DNA of 64,000 nucleotides from Knoellia sp. S7-12 (GCF_040518285.1 NZ_CP155449.1:806001-870000); one strand, 5' to 3'. Counted from the first letter of the stretch, positions 42,362-53,785 are shown. A program made the numbers and translations. The notes: generated from the letters alone by a model not told the origin.

Positions 42362-44899
42362 GTGGCAGATAGCGTGGTTGGGGTGACTGACTCTGCGATG
42401 CGGCGTGCGCTGGCCCGGGCTCGGGACGGTAAGGCTCTGGACGAGGGCGAGGCACTGGTGCTGTTGGGTGCTCGGGGTGAGGCGTTGGAGACGCTGCTGG
42501 CGGCGACGACCAGGGTGCGTGATGCCGCGATGCTGCGCGCGGGGCGGCCGGGGACGGTGACGTACTCGCGCAAGGTGTTCATTCCCTTGACGCGGTTGTG
42601 TCGCGACCGGTGTCACTACTGCACTTTCGCGACGGCGCCCCACCGGCTGCCCGCCGCCTACCTGTCGCCCGACGAGGTCCTGGACATCGCCAGGCGGGGC
42701 GCGGCTCAAGGGTGCAAGGAGGCGTTGTTCACGTTGGGGGATCGGCCCGAGGATCGTTGGCCGGCTGCGCGGGAGTGGCTGGATGCTCATGGGTATGACG
42801 ACACGCTGTCGTACGTGCGCGCAATGGCGATCCGGGTGCTCGAGGAGACGGGCCTGCTGCCGCACCTGAACCCGGGGGTGATGTCGTGGTCAGACCTGCA
42901 GCGCCTCAAGCCGGTGGCCCCGTCCATGGGCCTGATGCTGGAGACGACGTCGCGGCGGCTGTTCGAGCAGCCGGGGCAGGCGCATTACGGGTCTCCGGAC
43001 AAGGACCCGCAGGTCCGGTTACGGGTGCTGGAGGATGCCGGCCGGGTCGGGGTGCCCTTCACCACCGGCATTTTGGTGGGCATCGGTGAGGAGCCGCAGG
43101 ACCGGCTGGACTCGATCCTGGCGATCCGGTCCGTGGCGCGGGAGTACCGAGGCATCCAGGAGTGCATAGTCCAGAACTTCCGCGCCAAGGACGACACCGC
43201 GATGCGTGACGTTCCGGATGTGGAGGAGCAGGAGTACCTGGCCACGATCGCCGTCACCCGCCTGCTGCTGGGTCCGGGTGTCTCGGTGCAGGCGCCGCCC
43301 AACTTGTCTGATCCGGACCAGATCGGCCGGCTGCTCGCGGCGGGGGTCGACGACTGGGGTGGGGTCTCTCCGGTGACCCCGGACCATGTGAACCCCGAGC
43401 GGCCTTGGCCCGAGATCGAGGACCTGAGGCGGTGGACGGCACTGGCGGGTCTGCAGTTGCGCGAACGCCTCACGGCGCACCCGTCGTTCGTGCTGGGCGC
43501 TTTGGAGCGCGATGAGCCGTGGGTCGACCCTCGGCTGCACCCTCACTTGCGCGCGTTGGCCGACCCGACGACCGGTCTGGCGCGTGAGGATGCGCGCCCG
43601 GTCGGCCTGCCGTGGCAGGAGCCCGATGGTGGCATCGCGGCCACGGGAACCGGTTCAGGGCGGGTCGACTTGCACCGGGGTGTGGACCAGGAAGGCCGCA
43701 GCGCCGACCGGCGCAGTGACTTCGACGAGGTGTACGGCGACTGGGACGAGGTCGCCGCGCGGGTGCCCGACCGGGCGCTCCAGGCGCCGGCGCAGCGAGC
43801 TGACGTCGAGGTCCGCGCGGCGCTGCGCCGGGCGCAGGACGATCCCGCCGGGTGCCGTGACGAGGACTACCTGGCGCTGATGACGGCCGAGGGCGCCGAT
43901 CTGGTGGCGGTCGCGGCGCTGGCCGACGACCTGCGACGCGACGTCGTGGGTGAGGACGTCACGTACGTCGTCAACCGCAACATCAACTTCACCAATGTCT
44001 GCTACGTCGGGTGCCGGTTCTGTGCCTTCGCCCAGCGGCGCACCGACGCCGATGCCTACACGTTGTCGTTGGAGCAGATCGGCCAGCGGGCCGCGGCGGC
44101 GCAGGCGTTGGGGGCGACCGAGATCTGCCTGCAGGGGGGCATCGACCCGAGCCTGGGACGCACGGCATATGTCGACATCGTGCGGGCGGTGACCCGCGCG
44201 GCGCCGGGCATCCACGTCCACGCGTTCTCACCCATGGAGATCGCCACTGCCTCGGCCAAGGCCGGCGTGCCCGTGCGGGAGTGGTTGGCGGAGGTGCAGG
44301 AGGCGGGTCTGGGTTCGATCCCGGGGACCGCCGCGGAGATCCTGGACGACGAGGTGCGTTGGGTGCTGACGAAGGGCAAGTTGCCGTCGGCGCAGTGGCT
44401 GCAGATCGTGGCCACGGCGCACGAGCTGGGTATCCCCAGCAGCTCGACGATGATGTACGGGCACGTCGACCATCCGCGCCACTGGGTGGGCCATCTGCGC
44501 ACGTTGCGGACGCTGCAGGAGCGCACGGGAGGGTTCACCGAGTTCGTGCCCCTGCCGTTCGTGCACACCAACGCCCCGGTCTATCTTGCGGGGATCGCGC
44601 GGCCCGGCCCCACGCTGCGGGACAACATCGCGGTGCATGCGGTCGCCCGCATCATGCTCCACGGGCTGATCCCCAACGTCCAGACTTCGTGGGTCAAGCT
44701 GGGCGTCGAGGGGACGCGGACGATGCTGCGCAGCGGCGCCAACGACGTCGGCGGCACGCTGATGGAGGAGACAATCAGCCGGATGGCCGGATCCGAACAC
44801 GGCTCAGCCAAGACCGTCGCCGAGCTCACCGACATTGCGGCGGGCATCGGGCGGCCGGTCCGCGAGCGCACCACCACGTATGCCGTGGTGGGCATGTGA
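42362..44899 (+). CDS. fbiC: FO synthase, bifunctional CofG/CofH
   Basis: 845 aa, a fusion of two radical-SAM enzymes that build 7,8-didemethyl-8-hydroxy-5-deazariboflavin (FO), the chromophore of coenzyme F420, from tyrosine and a pyrimidine precursor. The CofG half (about residues 1-400) has the cluster motif [10 protein letters not shown] (about 80-89). The CofH half (about 490-845) has [10 protein letters not shown] (about 547-556). Both have Cys-x3-Cys-x2-Cys. [20 protein letters not shown] and [19 protein letters not shown] are domain landmarks. GTG start with GAGAGG just upstream. Full length for actinobacterial FbiC. Usually a core gene, here inside the repeat-flanked block. Confidence 0.95.
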   Translation: MADSVVGVTDSAMRRALARARDGKALDEGEALVLLGARGEALETLLAATTRVRDAAMLRAGRPGTVTYSRKVFIPLTRLCRDRCHYCTFATAPHRLPAAYLSPDEVLDIARRGAAQGCKEALFTLGDRPEDRWPAAREWLDAHGYDDTLSYVRAMAIRVLEETGLLPHLNPGVMSWSDLQRLKPVAPSMGLMLETTSRRLFEQPGQAHYGSPDKDPQVRLRVLEDAGRVGVPFTTGILVGIGEEPQDRLDSILAIRSVAREYRGIQECIVQNFRAKDDTAMRDVPDVEEQEYLATIAVTRLLLGPGVSVQAPPNLSDPDQIGRLLAAGVDDWGGVSPVTPDHVNPERPWPEIEDLRRWTALAGLQLRERLTAHPSFVLGALERDEPWVDPRLHPHLRALADPTTGLAREDARPVGLPWQEPDGGIAATGTGSGRVDLHRGVDQEGRSADRRSDFDEVYGDWDEVAARVPDRALQAPAQRADVEVRAALRRAQDDPAGCRDEDYLALMTAEGADLVAVAALADDLRRDVVGEDVTYVVNRNINFTNVCYVGCRFCAFAQRRTDADAYTLSLEQIGQRAAAAQALGATEICLQGGIDPSLGRTAYVDIVRAVTRAAPGIHVHAFSPMEIATASAKAGVPVREWLAEVQEAGLGSIPGTAAEILDDEVRWVLTKGKLPSAQWLQIVATAHELGIPSSSTMMYGHVDHPRHWVGHLRTLRTLQERTGGFTEFVPLPFVHTNAPVYLAGIARPGPTLRDNIAVHAVARIMLHGLIPNVQTSWVKLGVEGTRTMLRSGANDVGGTLMEETISRMAGSEHGSAKTVAELTDIAAGIGRPVRERTTTYAVVGM

Positions 44900-44952
44900 C
44901 TCTCCCGCGGTGAAGATGTGACGAGTTCCGCCAGCCCTGATGGCCAGACCCT

Positions 44953-45042
44953 GTGGTGCAGGCGCGCCGGGGATGGGCGCTGATCCGGGTGCGGGCCTTC
45001 GGCCTCAACAGGTCCGAGCTGAACACCCGGCTGGGGCTGGCG
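44953..45042 (+). pseudogene. Fragment of an MDR quinone-oxidoreductase-like gene
   Basis: About 30 codons read QARRGWALIRVRAFGLNRSE LNTRLG in blocks, matching the N-terminal GEVLIRVRAFGLNRSELxTRxG of NADPH:quinone-oxidoreductase-like proteins. It has no start, and is cut abruptly at 45043 where repeat copy 2 begins. It marks sequence junk between fbiC and the repeat, and shows that copy 2 was joined to unrelated DNA. Confidence 0.6.
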
Positions 45043-45111
45043 GTTGCTCAGGGTCCTCGGTGTCAGCGCACGTCCTCGAGGTGTCGCCCACGCCGTGCCC
45101 GAAGCAGTGCC

Positions 45112-45500
45112 ATGAGGCGGCATGGCTTGGTGCACGCTCGGTTGGTGCCGTGTGGTGTGAGAGCGGCAGAGCGTCAGCGCGAAAGAGGCTCCGGGACCGT
45201 CCTTGTTGTGGCGGCCATCGGGGTCCTGCTCGTCCTGGTCACCGGTGGACTCCACCTCGGTGCGGCTGCGACTGCCGCTCACCGCGCTCGATCCGCTGCT
45301 GACCTGGCTGCCCTCGCCGGCGCGAGCGCGATCCAGCAAGGAGGAGTCGACGCGTGTGCGCGGCGTCAGCAGTGGCGGGACGCAACGACGCGCAGGTCCT
45401 CGAGTGCTCCCTGGGGGTGCGCGAGTCGGTCTCCGTGCGGGTGTCCACGGCCGTGTCGAGCCGATGGCCCGGCGTGCCGGATCGAGCCATGCCGGCGGCC
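45112..45500 (+). pseudogene. Decayed second copy of the TadG-like gene
   Basis: Begins with ATG and MRRHGLVHARLVPCGVRAAE, then RERGSGTVLVVAAIGVLLVL and AAHRARSAADLAALAGASAI as in copy 1. At about codon 82 the frame is lost: ACARASAVAGRN becomes ACARRQQWRD because of a 1-bp deletion, and the end is removed by the ~102-bp deletion. No tadE precedes it, only the last ~70 bp of one. Non-functional duplicate. Confidence 0.85.
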
Positions 45501-45590
45501 CCAGGGTGCCGACCGCGATCGGCCTCGCATGCACACAGACGCGGTTGGTCTCGCTGCGCGCGGCGAGCGTCAGCCCGCGCAGAAGTGGAA

Positions 45591-45629
45591 CGCCCGGCAC
45601 GGCATCATCAGCTGATGCCATGCCGGGCG
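45591..45629. terminator. Hairpin terminator (repeat copy 2)
   Basis: Identical hairpin to 37401-37439: stem CGCCCGGCA/TGCCGGGCG with inner GGCATCA/TGATGCC and loop TCAGC. Perfect conservation while the neighbouring pseudogene decays shows the duplication is fairly recent, or that the hairpin is still useful. Confidence 0.6.
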
Positions 45630-45723
45630 AAGGTCCTCGGGGTGCGCGGTTCAGGCGCCGAGAGAGTTGCGGCTGCTCGGGTCAGGTGCGCTCGTCAGGC
45701 GCCGGGTGATGCGGCCGCTCGGA

Positions 45724-46311
45724 TCAGGTGCGCGGGTCGTTGCGCGGGTCGTTGCGCGGATCCACCCCACGGGTATCGGTGCCGCCGCGGGTGTCGTTGG
45801 CGTCGCGGGGCACGTCGCCACGGCGGGTGCCTGCTTCGGCCTCGGCGATCTCTGCGCGACGACGGGCTTCTTCGGTCGAGAGGTGCTGCTCCTCGACCCG
45901 CTCATCGCCCTGGCGGCGCAGGGTGGCGGTCTCTTCCTCGTGGCGACGACGCTCCTCGGTGAGCAGACGCTCACGCTGGGCGAATTCCTCCTGCATCTTG
46001 CGCTCGTTGTCGACGCGGCGCTGATCGGCGAGGGCAGACTCTTCCTTGGCCTCACGGCGACGGCGCGATCCGCGCTTGATGCCGTGACGCAGCAGCACCC
46101 AGCCGAGCCAGAACACGCTGATGACCGCGGCTCCGGTGAGAAGGAGGGCCAGTGGCGGCAGGCTGATGGTCCCGTTGAGCACGTCGATGTCGACGCCGTC
46201 GGTGAGTTGGGAGGTGCCTTCGAAGAGCAGGATTCCTGCAGCGATGGCAAGCAGAACGAGGATGAGTCCAAGGATGATCACGCTTGCGAGGCTAGCGCCC
46301 TTTTGGGGCAT
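45724..46311 (-). CDS. LapA-like membrane protein with C-terminal coiled coil
   Basis: 195 aa. Two hydrophobic helices: VIILGLILVLLAIAAGILLF (about residues 11-30) and PPLALLLTGAAVISVFWLGW (about 52-71), spacing as in LapA-domain proteins. A long charged coiled coil follows (RRRREAKEESALADQRRVDN, KMQEEFAQRERLLTEERRRH, about 83-160), with an end of short repeats DPRNDPRNDPRT encoded by a tandem GTCGTTGCGCG repeat (45733-45762). No enzymatic motif. Possibly an envelope scaffold. It is separated from the helicase by 43 bp, same strand. Confidence 0.75.
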   Translation of the reverse strand: MPQKGASLASVIILGLILVLLAIAAGILLFEGTSQLTDGVDIDVLNGTISLPPLALLLTGAAVISVFWLGWVLLRHGIKRGSRRRREAKEESALADQRRVDNERKMQEEFAQRERLLTEERRRHEEETATLRRQGDERVEEQHLSTEEARRRAEIAEAEAGTRRGDVPRDANDTRGGTDTRGVDPRNDPRNDPRT

Positions 46312-46354
46312 CGTGCCTGATCAGAGGCCACCGAGTGTGTCGAAGCGCCTGTGG

Positions 46355-48646
46355 TCAGGCCGGGCGCGACATGAGCACGAGATCGAGAAGTCGGATCGCC
46401 CTCGCCTTGTCGAGTGGCTCGTTGCCGTTGCCGCACTTGGGTGACTGGACGCACGCCGGGCAGCCGCGCTCGCACCGACACCTCGCGACGGCGTCACGAG
46501 TCGCTTCGATCCACTCACCAAACGCGCCATGGGCCCGCTCGGCGAAGCCCGCCCCGCCCGGGTAGCCGTCATAGATGAGGATCGTCGGCAGGCCCGTGTC
46601 GGGGTGCTGGTCGGTCGAGACTCCCCCGACGTCCCACCGGTCAGAGGTCGCCACGAGCGGCAGCATCCCGATCGCCGCGTGCTCGGCCGCGTGGGCTGCG
46701 CCCGGCACCTGTGCCTCCTCGATCCCCGCCGCCTCGAGCAGGTCGAGCGGGATCGTCCACCACACGCCGCGAGTGACCAGCGATCGCTCGGGCAGGTCGA
46801 GAGGATGCGTGCCCAGCACCTCGCCCGACGGCAGCCGCCGCAGGAACGACATGACCTGTGTCGTCACCCGCACCGAGCCGAAGCAGACGTCGATCTCGCC
46901 CCACGTGCTGGTCCGTTGCGCACCGAGGATCTCGAACGAGCTCTGGGACTGGGAGTGGGTGCTCCACCCGGGGTCGCCGCGCACGATCGTCGCGGTGGCT
47001 GCCGGAAGGTCGAGGTCGGTGACGACATAGGTGTCGCCCTGGTGCACGTGGACCGCGCCGGTGTGGACCTGCGAATGCGCCGACGCGTCGTCGATGGTGC
47101 CGAGGACCCGGCCGCTGCGGCGCTCCACGATCGAGACCACCTCGGTCGTGCCACGCAGGTTGACGTGGTCGCCGGGCCGGTCATCGCGCGCCCAGAACCA
47201 CCCCTTGGGTCGGCGCCGCAGGATGCCGCGTTCGACGAGCAGGTCGACGACGGCACGGGCGCCGGTCCCGAACATCGGCAGGTCCGCCTCGGTGAGCGGC
47301 AGCTCGTGGGCGGCCGCGGCGAGGTGCGGCGCCAACACGTGCGGGTTCGCGGGGTCCATGACGGTCGACTCGATGGGCGCACCGAAGATCGCCTCGGGAT
47401 GGTCGAGCAGATAGGTGTCGAGCGGGTCGTCGGCCGCGATGAGCACCGCGAGCGACTCACGCCCCGAGCGTCCAGCCCGCCCTGCCTGCTGCCACAGGTT
47501 GGCGCGGCGTCCGGGCCACCCGGCCATGAGGACGGCATCGAGTCCGCTGATGTCGACGCCCAGCTCGAGCGCATTGGTCGCGGCCAGTCCGCGCAACTCA
47601 CCGTCGCGCAGTGCGCGTTCGAGCTCGCGCCGCTCCTGCGGCAGATAACCCCCTCGGTATGCCGCGATGCTCGCCTCCGCGGTGCCGCTCACCTGACCGA
47701 GGCGTCGCCGTGCGGAGGAGGCCAGGGCCTCGACCCCAGCCCGGCTGCGGGCGAAGGCCAGGGTCTGGACGTCGGCCGCCACGAGGTCGGCGAGCAGCTC
47801 GGCCGCCTCGGTCGTTGCCGACCGTCGTGACTCGTCAATGGTCGGCGGCTCCCACAGGGCAAAGGTGAGTGCCTCGCGAGGTGAACCGTCGACGTCGACG
47901 GGACTCACCGGCATACCCACCAGAGAACTGGCGTGGGACGCAGGGTGACTGACGGTCGCGGAGGCGAGCACGAACGTCGGCTCGGAGCGATAGCGCGAGC
48001 AGACGCGACGCAACCGCCGGATCACGGACGAGACGTGCGAGCCGAAGACGCCCCGATAGATGTGGCACTCGTCGATGACGACATAACGAAGCGCGCGCAG
48101 GAACGGCGACCAATTTCTGTGCCCCGGCAACATCGAGTGGTGGAGCAGATCCGGATTGGTGAGCACGACGTTGGCGTGCTCGCGGATCCATCGGCGCTCG
48201 TCGGGCGGAGTGTCACCGTCATAGGTGGCCGCCCGCACACCTGGGATCGCGAGCGCCTCGATGCGGGCGAGCTGGTCGGCTGCGAGCGCTTTCGTGGGTG
48301 CGATGTAGAGAACGGTGGCGCCGCGTCCCGTGGGCGCATCGAACCCGTCGAGGACAGCGGTGAGGGCCGGCACGAGATAGCCCAGGCTCTTGCCCGAGGC
48401 GGTGCCCGTGGACAGGACGACGTGCGAGCCGCGATGCGCCAGATCCATGGCCTCGCGCTGGTGCGACCACGGGCGAGCGATGCCGCTGCCGGCAAGGCTG
48501 GCGAGCAGCGGTGGCGCCATCCACTCCGGCCAGTCGGCCACCTGCGCGGCCCGGGCAGGCAGACGCTCGACATGGCGCAGCCGAGCTCCGCGTTCCCCGG
48601 CTGCAAGGGCAGCGAGGATCGCGATCGGCTCGGCAGATGGCGGCAC
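46355..48646 (-). CDS. DECH-box helicase (MrfA-like, helicase/secretion-neighbourhood type)
   Basis: Superfamily 2 helicase, 763 aa from GTG 48646; the frame is open to 48778, but that would overlap the divergent STAS gene. Q-like HQREAMDLA, Walker A STGTASGKSLGYL (about residues 73-85), VLYIAPTKALAADQLARIEA (Ia), VVIDECHIYRGVFG (DECH, motif II), LASATVSHPASHA (III), then ALELGVDISGLDAVLMAGWP (V) and QQAGRAGRSG (VI). The C-terminal part has the Cys cluster CRCERGCPACVQSPKCG (about 733-750) of the DUF1998/MZB zinc module. MrfA-type helicases act in DNA repair. In related genomes this gene borders tad genes, as do the duplicated tad sequences here. Start is uncertain. Confidence 0.88.
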   Translation of the reverse strand: MPPSAEPIAILAALAAGERGARLRHVERLPARAAQVADWPEWMAPPLLASLAGSGIARPWSHQREAMDLAHRGSHVVLSTGTASGKSLGYLVPALTAVLDGFDAPTGRGATVLYIAPTKALAADQLARIEALAIPGVRAATYDGDTPPDERRWIREHANVVLTNPDLLHHSMLPGHRNWSPFLRALRYVVIDECHIYRGVFGSHVSSVIRRLRRVCSRYRSEPTFVLASATVSHPASHASSLVGMPVSPVDVDGSPREALTFALWEPPTIDESRRSATTEAAELLADLVAADVQTLAFARSRAGVEALASSARRRLGQVSGTAEASIAAYRGGYLPQERRELERALRDGELRGLAATNALELGVDISGLDAVLMAGWPGRRANLWQQAGRAGRSGRESLAVLIAADDPLDTYLLDHPEAIFGAPIESTVMDPANPHVLAPHLAAAAHELPLTEADLPMFGTGARAVVDLLVERGILRRRPKGWFWARDDRPGDHVNLRGTTEVVSIVERRSGRVLGTIDDASAHSQVHTGAVHVHQGDTYVVTDLDLPAATATIVRGDPGWSTHSQSQSSFEILGAQRTSTWGEIDVCFGSVRVTTQVMSFLRRLPSGEVLGTHPLDLPERSLVTRGVWWTIPLDLLEAAGIEEAQVPGAAHAAEHAAIGMLPLVATSDRWDVGGVSTDQHPDTGLPTILIYDGYPGGAGFAERAHGAFGEWIEATRDAVARCRCERGCPACVQSPKCGNGNEPLDKARAIRLLDLVLMSRPA

Positions 48647-48759
48647 AGCAGTTACCGTAATGCGGTGCGCTGACAGGCCGCGGAGTGTGATGCTTCGAGG
48701 GGTTGGCACCCAAGTGGGTCCGAGACACGGACGCCGACGCGAAGAAGGAGCCGGCTGTA

Positions 48760-49131
48760 GTGAAGTTGATCGTTGCAACCACGGAGCGAGATGACGTCAC
48801 CATTGTGACCGTCTCCGGTGAGGTCGACGTCTATACCGCACCCCAGCTGCGGTCGGCGCTCGAGGAGCGCATCGCCGCGGGTCACACCGCCCTCGTCGTC
48901 GACCTGCAGGACGTGGGTTTCCTCGACTCGACCGGTCTCGGCGTGCTCGTCGGGCGGGTCAAGGCGGTCAGGAAGGTCGACGGATGGCTTCGGGTCGTCT
49001 GCACCAACGAGCGCATCCTTCGCCTCTTCGCCATCACCGGTCTGGACCAGGTTCTCGCCATCCACGACTCCGTCGAGGCGGCAGTGGCGGCAGGCCCCAC
49101 CGAACTCCTCGAGCCCGACGTCTCGGCCTGA
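48760..49131 (+). CDS. STAS-domain anti-sigma factor antagonist
   Basis: 123 aa from the GTG at 48760 with GAAGGAG at 48744-48750. A single STAS domain: [20 protein letters not shown] (about residues 12-31), [20 protein letters not shown] (about 39-58) with the phosphorylatable Ser in [12 protein letters not shown], and [20 protein letters not shown] (about 84-103). It would bind an anti-sigma kinase when unphosphorylated and so free a sigma factor. No partner kinase is adjacent. Divergent from the helicase. An earlier start at 48703 in the same frame lacks a ribosome site. Confidence 0.9.
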   Translation: MKLIVATTERDDVTIVTVSGEVDVYTAPQLRSALEERIAAGHTALVVDLQDVGFLDSTGLGVLVGRVKAVRKVDGWLRVVCTNERILRLFAITGLDQVLAIHDSVEAAVAAGPTELLEPDVSA

Positions 49132-49193
49132 CAGAGGCCAGCGGCTCCCTCTTGCGAGCGTGAGAGCAGTCACACACGTGCACCGAGGGTTCT

Positions 49194-49209
49194 TGTGACC
49201 TGAGTCACC
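49194..49209. promoter_or_regulatory. CRP/FNR-type palindrome upstream of hppA
   Basis: TGTGA-CCTGAG-TCACC, core GTGAC-N4-GTCAC without mismatch, 90 bp before the hppA ATG and followed by a possible -10 TAAGGT at 49213-49218. Differs from the site at 37802 by one spacer base within the shared 14-mer. Suggests cAMP-receptor or other dyad-binding control of the pyrophosphatase. Confidence 0.55.
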
Positions 49210-49298
49210 GGGTAAGGTCCACCCCGCGTCTGCCTGTGGTCCAACGGATCGCGAGACACGTCAAGGGCTGATGACGCACACCCGTCAAGGAGGATGGA

Positions 49299-51785
<2,487 letters not shown>

Positions 51786-51817
51786 CTCGCGCACACGGCA
51801 TACGCCAAGAGCAGTGA

Positions 51818-51857
51818 ACGGCGGCCGGCCCACCCGAGAGGGTGAGCCGGCCGCCGT
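51818..51857. terminator. Terminator hairpin after hppA
   Basis: ACGGCGGCCGGC paired with GCCGGCCGCCGT (12 bp) plus inner CACCC/GGGTG and loop GAGA, with one mismatch. Very stable stem 33 bp after the hppA stop; no T-run. Confidence 0.8.
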
Positions 51858-51877
51858 CGTCTGCGCAGGGCCGAGAC

Positions 51878-51921
51878 GACCACCTCTCGGTGAGACGACC
51901 AGGTAGAGGTGGTCGCCTCAC
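51878..51921. repeat. Flanking direct repeat, left copy
   Basis: 44 bp starting GACCACCT, matching 34 of 44 positions of 52971-53014; the first 29 bp match at 25. This copy is itself a dyad: GACCACCTCT (51878-51887) with AGAGGTGGTC (51905-51914). Together with the right copy it brackets the AbiEi-like gene. Confidence 0.65.
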
Positions 51922-51994
51922 AACGAACTGGTCCTCTCGCTGTGGCCTGTGGATGACGCAGGGGGCCAACCCGCCGAAACTGCCACGATCGAGC

Positions 51995-52954
51995 ATGCCC
52001 ACGTCTCGTCCTGAACCGTTCCGCCCTGGCCTCCTGCGGCCGACCGCAGACCTGCGCCGTCTTGGCGAGAGCCCGGGTGATCGTGAGGAGGATGGTCAGC
52101 CCAAGTGGATCAAGGTGCGCCGCGGAGTCGTGGTCCGCGCAGCGACTTGGAGGGGACTGACGCCCGAGCAACGGCACGCGGCGCTCGTGCACTCGACGGT
52201 GATGCAGATGAGCAGCGCCACCCTGCCGACCTTCTCGCACACCTCCGCAGCGGCGCTGTGGCGACTCCCGCGGGTCACGGCATGGCCGGCGCGCGTCGAC
52301 GTGTCGATCTCGGGGGGCAAGATCCATTCGTCGGGACTGGTCCGGCGGCACCGCGCCGACGTCGGGGAGCCAGAGGTCATCGACGGCGTACCCGTGACGT
52401 CGCTGATGAGAACCCTGATTGATCTGGCGCGGACGGAGGAACTGCCCGATGCGGTGGCGGCCGCGGATCATGCGCTGCACCACAAGCTGTGCACGCGCGA
52501 GGAGCTACTGGTCGAGCTGGACACCGTCGCGGCGGGCGCCCGTGGCAGGTCTCAAGCAGCCTTGGTGGTGAATCTGGCGGACGCTGGCGCCATGTCCGTT
52601 GGCGAGTCATTGTCTCGGGTGCAGATGTTCCGGCTCAACATTCCGCGACCCCGCCTCCAAGTATCGATCGAGGACGATGAGGGCCTGGCTGGCGTCTGTG
52701 ACTTCTGGTGGGAGGGTGTGGTGGGGGAGTTCGACGGGCGCATGAAGTACCGCGTGCGCGAGGGCATGAGTCCAGCGGAGATCGAGCAGGTGCTGTGGTC
52801 GGAGAAGAAGCGCGAGGACCGGATCAGGGCCAGGGACCACAAGATGGCGCGGTGGGTCTGGGCCGACGCCGCCCGCCCGATGCGCATGGTGGCCAAGTTG
52901 GAAGCACAGGGGATCGCGAGACAGGCGAGGAACACCTGGTTCGACGCGGCATGA
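51995..52954 (+). CDS. AbiEi-like / Vsr-type nuclease-like protein
   Basis: 319 aa from ATG 51995. The N-terminal region (LLRPTADLRRLGESPGDREE, IKVRRGVVVRAATWRGLTPE, FSHTSAAALWRLP) resembles the AbiEi-type antitoxin/wing domain seen in many actinobacterial proteins of this size. The middle is helical (SLMRTLIDLARTEELPDAVA). The C-terminal part contains LAGVCDFWWEGVVGEFDGRM KY, an Asp-x-(Glu)-Asp-Lys arrangement like the restriction-endonuclease-like (DUF559/Vsr) fold. Function unknown; regulator, antitoxin or nuclease are possible. Flanked by imperfect repeats and without an adjacent toxin gene. Codon use is slightly less GC-biased than hppA. Confidence 0.6.
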   Translation: MPTSRPEPFRPGLLRPTADLRRLGESPGDREEDGQPKWIKVRRGVVVRAATWRGLTPEQRHAALVHSTVMQMSSATLPTFSHTSAAALWRLPRVTAWPARVDVSISGGKIHSSGLVRRHRADVGEPEVIDGVPVTSLMRTLIDLARTEELPDAVAAADHALHHKLCTREELLVELDTVAAGARGRSQAALVVNLADAGAMSVGESLSRVQMFRLNIPRPRLQVSIEDDEGLAGVCDFWWEGVVGEFDGRMKYRVREGMSPAEIEQVLWSEKKREDRIRARDHKMARWVWADAARPMRMVAKLEAQGIARQARNTWFDAA

Positions 52955-52970
52955 CGTGGTGGCGCGAGGT

Positions 52971-53014
52971 GACCACCTTTGGCTGAGGCGACCAGGTAGG
53001 CCTGGACGTCTCGC
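52971..53014. repeat. Flanking direct repeat, right copy
   Basis: GACCACCTTTGG followed by CTGAGGCGACCAGGTAG; right-hand partner of 51878-51921, starting 16 bp after the AbiEi-like stop. GACCACCTT here and AAGTGGTC near 53020-53027 form a weak dyad as in the left copy. Confidence 0.65.
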
Positions 53015-53068
53015 CAAGAAGTGGTCGGCTGGCGCTCGGTGATTTGTGGGCGGCTCTAGGCTGGCGGC

Positions 53069-53779
53069 ATGCGCTCCTCGCTCTTTGACCAGTCCAACCT
53101 CGAGCTCCAGTCCGAGCAGACCTTTGCCCTGCAGAACCCGCAGCTCCTGCGTGTCCACCTCGGCGGTGACGTGCTCGCCGTCAAGGGCGCGATGGTCGCC
53201 TATCAGGGGCAGATGAAGTTCGACCACGAGAAGGCCGGCAGCGTCGGCAAGCTCTTCAAGAAGGTTGTCACCGGCGAGGACATCAGCCTCATGCGCGTCT
53301 CGGGTGACGGCGAGGTGTTCTTTGCCAGCGAGGCCGGCTTCGTCCACCTCATCGAGCTCACGGGTGACGGGCTGAGCATCAACGCCCGCAACCTCCTTGC
53401 CTTCGACTCGCAGATCGCGTGGGACATCAAGCGCGTCCAGGGCGCCGGGATGATGAGCGGTGGCCTGTTCAACACCACGCTCGAGGGCGCCGGCACGGTC
53501 GCCGTCCACACCGTCGGTCAGCCGGTGATCCTCGACTGCTCGACGCAGCCGACCTATGTCGACGTGCAGGCCTGCGTCGGGTGGTCGCTCGGCCTCACAC
53601 CGCAGATCGTCTCAAGCATGAACATGCGCTCGATGCTGCGCGGCGGCAGCGGCGAGGCGTTCCAGTACGCCTTCCACGGCCAGGGCTTCGTCATCGTGCA
53701 GCCGAGCGAGTGGACACCGCAGGCTGGTTCCTCCAGTGGCGGTGGAGGCGGCATGCTCGGCGGCCTCCTCGACGGCTGA
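53069..53779 (+). CDS. AIM24-family protein
   Basis: 236 aa, beta-rich AIM24 domain over nearly the whole length: LRVHLGGDVLAVKGAMVAYQ (about residues 27-46), GEDISLMRVSGDGEVFFASE (about 70-89), LLAFDSQIAWDIKRVQGAGM (about 110-129) and LDCSTQPTYVDVQACVGWS. The C-terminus is Gly/Ser-rich ending GGGGGMLGGLLDG. Bacterial members have no defined role; the yeast relative is mitochondrial. Cytoplasmic, no signal peptide. Probably monocistronic or read with the methyltransferase 6 bp downstream. Confidence 0.85.
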   Translation: MRSSLFDQSNLELQSEQTFALQNPQLLRVHLGGDVLAVKGAMVAYQGQMKFDHEKAGSVGKLFKKVVTGEDISLMRVSGDGEVFFASEAGFVHLIELTGDGLSINARNLLAFDSQIAWDIKRVQGAGMMSGGLFNTTLEGAGTVAVHTVGQPVILDCSTQPTYVDVQACVGWSLGLTPQIVSSMNMRSMLRGGSGEAFQYAFHGQGFVIVQPSEWTPQAGSSSGGGGGMLGGLLDG

Positions 53780-53785
53780 CCGGTC

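Larger units (their letters stand above)
45043..45644 (+). repeat. Direct repeat copy 2 (about 0.6 kb, decayed)
   Basis: Same orientation as copy 1 (36751-37454). Left boundary GTTGCTCAGG and right boundary near GTCCTCGGGGTG match in both copies. It lacks about 102 bp present in copy 1 (around 37196-37297) and has a 1-bp deletion at the counterpart of 37069-37072 (GCGCGGGCGTC to GCGCGGCGTC). It sits beside the LapA-like gene and DECH helicase. Confidence 0.92.
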
